From the NCBI RefSeq assembly GCF_029852145.1, contig NC_079973.1, forward strand, positions 19,238,422-19,302,421: a stretch of DNA of 64,000 nt. Direction: 5' to 3'. The notes below the pieces were generated by a model. It saw only the letters and a list, made by a program, of their open reading frames with translations. It had not been told where the DNA came from and did not search any database. Below, in pieces: positions 55,571 through 64,000 of the stretch (within the stretch, counting starts at the first letter, position 1; every line of letters starts with the position of its first letter). Source of the stretch: Microplitis mediator. Taxonomy: Eukaryota > Arthropoda > Insecta > Hymenoptera > Braconidae. A program made the translations under genes and the position numbers.

Positions 55571-55968
55571 GTTTAGTAAACGTTTTCGAGAAACGAGTTT
55601 TGTTTTTTTATATTTAAACGAATATATCGTTAAACATAACAATAATATTTAAATCACTTGATTTTGACAACTATGAAAATATTATTAATTTGATAATTAA
55701 ATGAAATTTGTTTTGATTGTTAAGTCCAGTGTATAAAGACAATAAAATATATACCGTGAAATGAAATTATTTTTATGTTAACATAAAAATAATAAAGAAG
55801 GGAAAATTTATATTGACATATTCGATACACATATTGAGTGCACATTTTTTTGATATTGAATTTAAAAACAGTACAAATTAACGTTGTTAATTATTTATTC
55901 AAATTACCAATACCAGATTGCCAGGATTGTCTGTCAACAATCTTTTATAAACAACTTAATATATAAAA

Positions 55969-57819
55969 ATGAAACGAGAAAATCATTACAAAAAGGAATA
56001 TTTACTCGAGATATTACGTTCAGGCTTAGAAAATGATGATATCGATGATGTTAAAATTATTCAGGAAGTAAATGATAATAAAAAAGGCCAACATTATTTA
56101 AGTAATTTAAAAAAAATATCATTGGAGTATACATACTCTATTTCGAATAACGGTTCATGCAATAAAATTGAAAATATTGTTCATTTATTTATAAAACAAG
56201 AGTTATCTGATGAAACACATAAACATATGTTTAAGATGAATGTTTTCGACATTGAATCTAAAATTTTGAAATGTGTATTACCTCAAATAGAACAAATTGT
56301 GGGAATAAAAATTGGCCCTAAATTTTTTTATGAATCAGTAGATGATTCAGAAATATTTATGGAAGATTTATCGAAATTTGGATTCAGAACTAAAAATCGA
56401 ACATTGGGTTTCTCAAAAGTTCATATGCTTATGGCAATTGAAACACTTGCTAAATATCATGCTGGATCTATTGCTTTAGATGAAAAGGTATTTGAATTAA
56501 AGTTGATTATTTTTATTTATTAGCTAATGAGCCAATGAAAAATGCTGATAGTTATCGAATATTCACTGAGTAAATCAGTATTATACTTTGGAATTTGTGT
56601 AGTTAATATTCACTGATTGAAGTAATTTTCATTTAAAAGAATATTTTGAAGGAAAGTAAGGGCAAAATGGAGTGCAATTATTTTTGTACATAATTTATTT
56701 TCTTAATTTCAATGAGTATTTTTTTACCCGTTAAATATGTAATTGAAGTTCGGTGTTCAGTTTATATAGTCAGATATAACTACGTTTCAAAATTATTATT
56801 TTAAGTTGTGGACATTAGCATCAACAACCAATTTTTCAAAAAATTCAATTTAATTCTATATTAATGTTAAATAAATTATAATATCCTGAGTTCTTAAATT
56901 TTTCTAAAAATACTGGCTAAATTATTTTGACGGTTTAATTGTTCAAAGGTTTCTTTGTTTTGCTCAATAACTTTTCACTGTTTTGAATTAATCAATCATT
57001 AATAAATTTATGTAGTTAAAATTCATAAAAATCTTTTAGCAACCGGGATCTCTTCACCATTATCGTCAAAGTCTGTTGGGTGAATATACGCATCCGAATT
57101 TTTTAAATATGATAAAATATTGTCTTGAGTATCTTGGAAATGTAATGCATAATTGGTCAGATGAAAAATGTCGCAAAATAGCTCCAAAAATTGAAAAATT
57201 GTCCAAAAGTATAATAGAGAATCTCAAAAATAACATTAATTATGATGAAGATGAATTTTGTGTTTTAAATCACGGTGATTGTTGGATCAGCAACATTATG
57301 TTTCTTGAAAATGACTTAAATGAGCCCCTGGAAGTTCGTTTAGTAAGTAAATTTACTTATTAGTTAATTGATTTTAATGTTAGCAATAGACTCTTTATAA
57401 ATTATTCGCAATATTTTAATTAGGTTGATTATCAACTCCCTGTCTGGACATCTCCAGCATTAGATTTACAGTACTTTCTGAGCATTTGTCCTGAATTTGA
57501 CATTAAATACATATTCGACGACTTTTTTATAGAAAAATATGTACATACACTTGTAGAAACAATGGAAAAAATCGGTTGTAAAAGAAAACCACCAACTTTT
57601 GATGAACTTAAATTGTCAATGATGAAACGACGATCGTTAGCTTTGGCAGGTGGATTAGTATTTTATCCAAAAATTATAATTAATCCTGACGACATTGGTA
57701 CTATCAAAAATGTATTGGACAATCAAGCGTGGAACACTAAAATCTATGATAACCCAAAAATTATTGATAAATTAGTTGAACTCATTCCTTTAATAGATAA
57801 CCAAGGGTATTTGGATTAA
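55969..57819 (+). CDS. EcKinase / CHK kinase-like protein
   Basis: Member of the insect EcKinase family (DUF227, CHK kinase-like), related to ecdysteroid 22-kinase and choline/aminoglycoside kinases; members phosphorylate ecdysteroids or, by proposal, plant and drug metabolites. Exons are 55969-56487, 57040-57342 and 57424-57819, totalling 1218 bp (405 residues), all phase 0. Landmarks: KKGQHYLSNLKKISLEY in the nucleotide-loop position, Lys76 in HLFIKQE, Glu97 in FDIESKIL, FMEDLSKFGF (the family's hinge E-D-L), ETLAKYHAGS, the catalytic NHGDCWISNIMF (Asp253, Asn258), and VDYQ (Asp276) for metal binding. All key residues are present, so it is probably active. A decayed tandem copy lies about 3 kb downstream. 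The individual substrate cannot be told from sequence. Confidence 0.9.
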
Positions 57820-59751
57820 TCAATGAAAAAACAACATTATACCAGTGAATTGATTTTATAAATTGTTAATAACCATAATAAATATTGGGTTATATAAGGT
57901 GCACATTTAAAAGCCTCATTTTATTTTAGCATAGAAGAATTTTTCTCTGATGTTTCTTCTAAATTTGTTTTTTTTCGTTATAAAAAATGGAAATTTTCCA
58001 AAAAAAGAGAAATTATTGATTTCAGTCCGATTTTCCAAAGTCGAGCTTCCATAAGAACTCAACGTTGTGAGGTCTTAGGAAGCTATTCTGACTATTTCCG
58101 GGAGGACGTTCGGCCGTGTGTGTGTGTGCGTGTGTTTGTATGCGTGTGTGTAAACTTTTTTTGTCTGACGATATCTTTGAAACGAATCAATCGATTCGAA
58201 TGTGATTTGCGATGGATTTTATAAGTTTTTGAACTGATTAGGTTTAAGAATCAATCGATCAAGTAGTTTACAAGTTATACGAGAAATGAAAATTACGATC
58301 AAATCTAAGTCTCATGAAGCTTTCGATTGCCGCAGAGCACAAACATATCGGCCGATTTATTCCAAAGATGTTGAATAAAAATTACTTTTTTTCAGTGAAA
58401 TGTATGTTTTTTCGGTTCCATCGTTTTTTGACGTCACAGAGCTCAAAAATTTACCAACAATAACGCTTTCTAAGCTCGAAAACAGCTGGAAGTTTTGGGG
58501 TTCGCTCACAGGGTCAAACATTTTTCAGATTTTTTCCAATTAATTAGCCATCTTACATAAGCTATTAAAATAATCGAACTTTTGAAGACCACTAGAAAAT
58601 TCAAAATTCCTAAAAATAGAAATTGTCCGATCTGAATTTAGCGAATAAAGTTATATTTGATTCATTACAAAAGTTGCCTAATTGGTAATTTTATTTTTAA
58701 CCCTAACTATGACTCATTTATGATAACAATAATTTTGCTGGTAAACATCATATGTTGGTACATAGTTCTGCACATAAAATAATTTTTGTGAAAGTTACAT
58801 TTTAACATCTATAGTTTTTATCTTCAGATATTGTACGTGATAATCGAAAGTGTAAAATTGTAGAGTGCTTATTAAAATGCCAGTGAGTGCCGGTATCTGT
58901 TGTATGTTTTACGAGCGAGTCAAGACATAATTCTTGTTAGTCCATCGTCGCAATAATTTGTCATAAAAGTATTTATACCATACGTGATTATAATCTTACT
59001 TTGATAATTATTTATTAATCTATTATAGCATATCAAAGCGTACGTGATTAATCTTTTGAATATTATATTTACATATGTATTTTTTTATTTTTTATTTTTC
59101 ATTAGTTATTTTTGCAATCATAAATATACGAGTGTTATAGATATATACATATATTCAAACGTTATTGTTAGTATCATAATGTATTATCTATTATACTTAC
59201 ATAACTGATAATGCACAAGAAATTGTATACCTATATGACAGTTTCATATATTTATCATTCATCATTTATCAACGAGTAGGTCAGTGACTGTGTAAATGAA
59301 GTAATTTTTGAATACTTTTTTTTTAATTACACGTTTGCAACCGAAGTTTATTTTTCATTGCATTTTTCATCGTAATCACTTTATTGGAAAATTTTGAGTA
59401 ATATCATAATCGGCCCCGATGATTTATCGATAATGTTGTGTTCGCTGAAGTGTTGATGAGATATCTCAAAAATTTAACGATTACAAGGTGCATTGCACGT
59501 AAAAAATTTTTAAAGCTATCACTGGGTTTTTTCAATTCTTCATATTGCCTAGTATATTTTTCTTATGAATTATTTATTTTTTTTTGTGTATATACGTTCA
59601 AAATAATTATCTATTTATCATAAAATCTTGAGATCAACTGGATTCGGAAAAATATTTATTAATCAAAACAATAGATATTTTTTATTATTAATCAAAAGAA
59701 AGCATATTTTATACAAAAAATGTCTTCATGAAAAGTGTTAAAAAAATGTTC
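57820..59751. other. Intergenic region downstream of EcKinase
   Basis: A repeat-like block at ~58020-58560 includes a (GT)n tract near 58118-58150. It also includes GAGCTCAAAAATTTACCAACAATAACGC...AGGGTCAAACATTTTTC, a relative in inverted orientation of 24185-24310. The rest is A+T-rich with no gene signal. An open frame at 59438-59623 is not supported. Confidence 0.5.
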
Positions 59752-60565
59752 GAATTTTTATTATGCTGTCGACAAAATTTATAACAGGAAGTTGAGTCAT
59801 CAAAAAATTATTATGCTGCACTATAATTATTATTGTGAGCCTTTAGAAATTTTTTATTTTCTACTATAATTCCTAATTTAGACAACTAGGGTCAAAAATA
59901 AAACTTGACACGTTATTTTCTTTTGATGTTATCGATTTGCTGACGATTTTCATATAATATCTCGGCTTTTGTTTATTTACATTACATTTTTGTCAACTTT
60001 TAGAGCTTTTTTCATCTTAGGTTGAACGTAGTTATCTTTACTTTGAGCACGACAGGGTGACACGACCGATGAACCGAGGACAATTGATCCGCGACAATTG
60101 ATCCTTGCGACGATTGATCCGTCGATAAAATATACTCACACACATATAAATGTGAAAAATTTGTGTGTGAGTATATTTTTTATGTTACACGCACACAAAA
60201 TTAGTGAAAAAAAAGCGTAATTTTTCACATTCATATGTGTGTGAGTATATTTTATGGGCGGATCAATCGTCGCAAGGATCAATTGTCGCGGATTAATTGT
60301 CGTGGATCAATTGTCCTCGGATGAACAGTCAGGTAATCCACGACAGTCATTCACCCTCCTTTGGCTTGCTATTTTTTAGTGTAAAATTTGTTTTTCCCAT
60401 TTCATCTTACAGTCTATATCACGTTTTATTTTTGACCCGGGAAATAATGTTGATTGAAATTTATCAATAAGTTTTAAGTGTATAATATTTTGTGTTGTGT
60501 GGCATAATAATTTTTTGGCCACTCAACTTCCTGTTTCAGTTCGGTCCACAGCATAATAAAAATTC
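59752..60565. mobile_element. Palindromic element with GAATTTTTATTATGCTGT ends
   Basis: GAATTTTTATTATGCTGTCGACAAAA...AGGAAGTTGAGT...AAAAAATTATTATGC at the left is mirrored by GCATAATAATTTTTT...ACTCAACTTCCTG...GGTCCACAGCATAATAAAAATTC at the right. Inner blocks GGGTCAAAAATAAAACTTGACACGT and CACGTTTTATTTTTGACCC continue the symmetry. It is split by a hAT-like insertion at 60056. Confidence 0.75.
60056..60338. mobile_element. hAT-like MITE with target duplication CACGACAG
   Basis: CACGACAG at 60048-60055 recurs at 60039+300 (60339-60346) around the insertion. Both halves carry arrays of GGACAATTGATCC / GCGACAATTGATCC / GCGACGATTGATCC units, facing each other. The centre is a perfect AAAATATACTCACACACATA palindrome pair. 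The organisation parallels the GGACAAAATATCC elements at 1912 and 28473. No coding capacity. Confidence 0.8.
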
Positions 60566-60914
60566 TTCAATTTCCTAAGTCCATTTTTTCCGAGTTCTAT
60601 TTCATCTTTATAATTGATCAATTTTTTGAACTATTCTGTTGTTTGATGTTTCCACTAAAGAAATAAATTATTTTAATTCTTAACAATTGAAATATTTTGA
60701 CAAATATAAAGCATCTTGAATGATCACTCGAATGTGCTAATTATTGGCACGCTATATAATTTGCAGTATCTTCATTATTTCTTTAAATTAATCAAAAAAT
60801 ACAGTGTCAATAAGAGGCGGCTCATTACTTATTGAGACTTTTTACTCTATGATAAAAAATTAAATTGTTATACTTTAAAAATTTTCTGATAATGCTCCAG
60901 ACAATTTTTTAAAA

Positions 60915-61940
60915 ATGATGGAATGATGTACAGAATATCTCGGTAAAATTATTAGTGGCTGATCTGACGAAAGCTGGGCAAAAACAGCTAGCAAACTAAT
61001 GAAATAGTCAAACGTATTGATAAAACATCTCAAAAAATCACTTCAAAGAGATGAAGATGAATTTTGTGTTTTGAATCATGGTGATTGTTGGGTTAATAAT
61101 ATTATGTTTCGTGGGAATGACACGAATGAGCCACTGGAAGTTCGTTTAGTAAGTATATATACTTACTAATTAATTAATTATTAAATTAGCATATCAACAA
61201 ATATTGCACAGCAGTATGTATATATGGTTTTAAGTAAATAATTGCTGATATATTATTTGAATTAGGTTGATTTCCAATTATCTGTTTGGACATCTCCAGC
61301 CGTCGAATTGCAGTACTTTCTTAGTCTTTGTCCTGAATTAGAAATTAAATTTGTATTAAATGATATTTTTTTAGAAAACTATTTGAAAACTCTCGTTGAA
61401 ACGATGAAAAATCTAGGTTGCAAAACCAATCCACCAACTTTTGAAGAACTAAAGTTTTCAACGTATAAAAGACGTTCTATGGCCATATTATCTCGACTAG
61501 TACACTGAGAAAAATAAAAATTAAATTCAAGTAACCATGTTTACTTAACTCATAATACTAAAAACAAGAAAAAATTTACTACATCGAAGTATAATATTTC
61601 TTATCTTTACAACTATTGTTTAAATCTACTCATAAATTTCTACAGACAATGCATTTTTACTAAAATTAAGAAAATATTTACTTGGCATTATTTAAGTAAA
61701 ATAATACTTAAATCAAGAAATTTTACTTGGAAATATACACTTTTCTCTCTCAGTGTATATATACTAGTATACTATCTCCAAGTTATAAATGACGGTGACC
61801 GTATGATTAATGTTAAAGATATTATAATTGAAACAAAACAATAGAATACGGAATTTTATAATGATACAAAAAAAGCAGCAGCGCTGACAAAAATAATTCC
61901 AATTATGGATAAACTTGGATATTTCAATGAAGTTCAATAA
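60915..61940 (+). pseudogene. EcKinase-like pseudogene, tandem partial copy
   Basis: Only the second and third coding exons of the neighbouring EcKinase gene are recognisable. The exon 2 remnant (about 60915-61148) keeps DEDEFCVLNHGDCW and the catalytic NIMF. Upstream it has a stop (TGA) where the intact gene has the Trp of NWSDEK, and another stop shortly after. The intron is kept (61149-61265, GTAAGT...TTAG). The exon 3 remnant starts VDFQLSVWTSPAVELQYFLS and is broken after residue-equivalent L-V by a 260-bp insertion. Beyond it the frame resumes (61770-61940), with TAG at the Trp of AWNT and a KLGYFNEVQ end. Exon 1 is missing. Two tryptophan codons turned into stops plus an insertion mark it as non-functional. 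Confidence 0.85.
61503..61762. mobile_element. MITE with CACTGAGAAAAA ends inserted in the pseudogene
   Basis: CACTGAGAAAAATAAAA at the left and TTTTCTCTCTCAGTG at the right. The 7-bp direct repeat ACTAGTA (61496-61502 and 61763-61769) flanks the insertion. Removing one repeat and the element brings the kinase-like frame back into register, which supports it as the target duplication. Confidence 0.8.
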
Positions 61941-62303
61941 AATTTAAAAATTATCATGATAAATAAATTTTTTATAACCTTTATTTGCATATGATTATAT
62001 TATTTGTCATTTATTATGTTATGAATATAAATATGAATATTTGTGAACGTTTTTTTATTTTTTCTTTTAAATTGCCTGTCGTTTATTGACCCTAATATTC
62101 AGTAATCGGCAATCATTATTACTTTTGGTTAAATTAAAAGATAAGACTTAAACGTTGTACATTAATATATCTTTTAATCGTAATAAATTAACAGATGTTA
62201 AAGTGAGTACACTTGAAGGCATTTAAAATCGTGGAAACCGCGTTAGTATACTGTTGTGAGTTATCAGAAGTAATTGGGAAGTGAGATCGCTTCAGCCATA
62301 AAT
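61941..62303. other. Intergenic spacer / 5' region of the next gene
   Basis: A+T-rich. The last 100 bp (GTGGAAACCGCGTTAGTATACTG...GAAGTGAGATCGCTTCAGCC) are less A+T rich and probably the 5' UTR of the gene starting at 62304. A CAAT- or TATA-type promoter is not clear. Confidence 0.4.
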
Positions 62304-62363
62304 ATGGAAACAGTTATTAGAAGTGTTGAAAATTTACCTAAATCTATTGACAATATTAAGCAG
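62304..62363 (+). CDS. Candidate first coding exon of an unidentified gene, runs off right
   Basis: ATG in an AAAT-ATGG context opens 20 codons (METVIRSVENLPKSIDNIKQ) ending exactly at CAG|GTAAGT, a perfect splice donor in phase 0. The preceding 100 bp look like a leader. The next exon is not visible before the window ends, and I cannot name the protein from this peptide. The combination of start context, charged helical peptide and strong donor makes a real exon likely. Confidence 0.55.
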
Positions 62364-62926
62364 GTAAGTTATTTATTTTACTAAAAATAAACAAAACATA
62401 TTTTTCATTTTTTATTTCTAACCGGTTTTATTTCTTAGTTTATTTTTTTAATACATTTTTTTTTTTTTTTTTATTGATATGTCATTAAAATCTGATGGTA
62501 TCATGACCTTGTTAAAGTCATAGACTTTCTTAATTATTAATTAACTGACTTTAATAGTCGATATAAAAATTATTTTTATATCAAGTAATCGAAGTTGATT
62601 AAAACATTATTTATTTGATTCCATAAAATGGATTATAACTTTACAATGCTTTTCATTAATTATTATGAAAATATTATTGTTTTGTTTGTAAATAAAATTT
62701 ATTTATTGATCGACATTTATCACTTTTTTGAATAAATTTAATTTTTTCAAATTATCAATCATTTTTTTTTTGTTTTATTTAAATATCGATACCGAGAAAA
62801 TAACTTTTTTTATATATAACATTTTCTTGGATAGAAAAAATAATATAAAACAACTATTTTTATTAATTATATATAAAAATAAAATAATTTATTGAACAAA
62901 AAAAAAATACAAAATCAAAATAGCTT

Positions 62927-63141
62927 AACAACACTCTAAAACCAAGTATGTTACAAGTGTATTATGTTAACACACATTAAATGTGTTCTATATTTAAGGC
63001 AATAAGTAAAATTTGACTATAGTTTTTTGTGGTCATTTAAAACACATCTCACGGTGTGTTAACTATCTATAGACTGTTTGTAACATTTCAATGTTGTTTG
63101 GAAAATGTGTTGATTTTGACTACACATTGGGTTTTAGAGTG
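62927..63141. mobile_element. MITE with ACACTCTAAAACCAA ends
   Basis: ACACTCTAAAACCAAGTATG at the left pairs with TTGGGTTTTAGAGTGTAA at the right; ACACATTAAATGTGTTC and AACACATCTCACGGTGTGTT sub-palindromes lie within. No coding capacity. Confidence 0.65.
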
Positions 63142-63180
63142 TAAAATCTATTTGATTTTAATTTTTCAGTAAAATCCATA

Positions 63181-63923
63181 CACTGTAAAAAATTTGCCAA
63201 GTAAACGCGCACTAAATCCGGAGTAAATGCACTGAGAAAATTTTGTTGTATTATCTTAACTAATTATACCTTTTATTAACATCGTAATTCTTAATAACCT
63301 GATGGAACACGCTGAAAAAAAAAGCTAACTATTGCCATCTTGCAATAGACAATGATTACCATCTGTATGTGATAATCATTATCATGCTTTTCTGTTAACT
63401 ATTCATTTCTCATATAGTAATAATTACTATTGCCGATAGTAATAGTTACTACTATCTAGATAGTAATTTTTCTTATGCCTGAAAAATTTTTCAATTTTAC
63501 CTTCTGAGATGGTAATGATTATCATTGCGGATAAGAATGATTACCGTCTCTGATAGTAACAGTTACCATCTAGATAGTAATATTTCTTATATCTGGAAAA
63601 TTTTTTAATTTTGCCCCGTGAGATGGTAATGATTATCATCTTGAATAAGAATGCTTACCATCCCCGATAGGAAAAGTTAACATGAAAGAATGAGAATCAT
63701 TAAAATGTAAAGATGGGAATAGTTACTCCGTTAAGATGGGAAGTATTACAACTTTTTTTCAGCGTGTAACTATTAGCAGTCAAAGTCAAAATAATTAAGT
63801 CAAAGGCAGATCAAATAAGTCAACAAAGTCATCATCAAGTTAATTTTTTGACCCGGGCGAAGTGAATTTGCATCGAAATTAAATCCGTAACCACTCCGAA
63901 TTCACTCCCTATTTTTTACAGTG
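63181..63923. mobile_element. MITE family A copy 10, with nested insertion
   Basis: CACTGTAAAAAATTTGCC at the left and TCCCTATTTTTTACAGTG at the right, flanked by TA. The family's middle part is replaced by unrelated DNA, mainly the element at 63308-63767. Confidence 0.75.
63308..63767. mobile_element. Element with CACGCTGAAAAAAA ends and internal ~119-bp tandem repeats
   Basis: CACGCTGAAAAAAAAAGCTAAC at the left pairs with ACTTTTTTTCAGCGTGT at the right. Inside, units of the form GAGATGGTAATGATTATCAT...GATAGTAA(T/C)AGTTACCATCTAGATAGTAAT(A)TTTCTTAT repeat about two and a half times at 63385-63680. Each unit is rich in small GATAGTAA / TTACTATC palindromes. Confidence 0.7.
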
Positions 63924-64000
63924 TATTGTCTTAACTAAAGTAAAGAAATTTTTTTCACTTAACTAATATTCCTTGTAGTAAATTGAAAAGTAATTTATTT

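Larger units (their letters stand above)
62364..64000. other. Presumed first intron, filled with MITEs
   Basis: No exon recognised. The region holds a MITE with ACACTCTAAAACC ends (62927-63141) and family A copy 10 (63181-63923) containing a further CACGCTGAAAAAAAA-ended insertion with internal tandem repeats. Confidence 0.5.

Noticed and set aside
1..64000. CRISPR array, bacterial operon or polydnavirus segment
   Set aside because: No regularly spaced direct repeats with unique spacers, no prokaryotic gene organisation, and no recognised bracovirus gene family or integration motif. The tandem units seen belong to MITEs.

Overview
The window is nuclear DNA of an animal, almost certainly an insect and most likely a hymenopteran, probably a parasitoid wasp of the braconid type. 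The gene content supports this: spliced genes with short GT-AG introns, an insect visual arrestin, akirin, MED19, an insect-type DUF4803 secreted protein, peroxiredoxin-5 and an EcKinase-family gene. The sequence is also very A+T rich and crowded with MITEs. The species assignment is an inference. Nothing in the window looks bacterial or viral, and no CRISPR, operon or plasmid signal is present.

Layout from left to right. (1) 1-1062, minus: 5' end of an arrestin-2 gene running off the left edge. (2) 1063-6430: A+T-rich intergenic DNA with transposon remnants. (3) 6431-10331, minus: complete akirin gene in four coding exons, the last with only 11 coding bases. (4) 13089-16168, plus: complete MED19 in four exons, with two arms of a ~1.07 kb inverted repeat, one in intron 1 and one downstream. 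(5) 18409-30115, plus: a large DUF4803-type secreted-protein gene. It has two alternative first coding exons, each with its own signal peptide, spliced to seven shared exons; one intron is almost entirely a 1.28 kb palindrome. (6) 33284-35744, minus: peroxiredoxin-5 with a mitochondrial presequence and a nested transposon insertion in its last intron. (7) 36200-36953, plus: a CCAAT-box promoter region and two candidate first exons of an unidentified gene. (8) 37-55 kb: gene-poor DNA with MITEs, LINE fragments and a few GC-richer islands that may be conserved regulatory DNA. (9) 55969-57819, plus: intact EcKinase-like gene, followed at 60915-61940 by a decayed tandem copy carrying two Trp-to-stop changes and a MITE. 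(10) 62304-62363, plus: candidate first coding exon of another gene running off the right edge.

The genes do not form a pathway; each is an independent locus. What ties the window together is its transposon ecology. At least ten copies of one TA-flanked MITE family (TIR CACTGTAAAAAATT) are present, together with hAT-like MITEs with 8-bp target duplications and arrays of subterminal repeats, and many insertions nested two or three deep. The best candidates for new biology are the DUF4803 gene with mutually exclusive secretory N-termini, its palindromic intron, the arrestin with a displaced start codon, and the 797-bp near-identical repeat pair, one copy of which lies against a splice acceptor.

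All coordinates, splice sites and homologies were read by eye. Family names come from remembered motifs, not from database searches.
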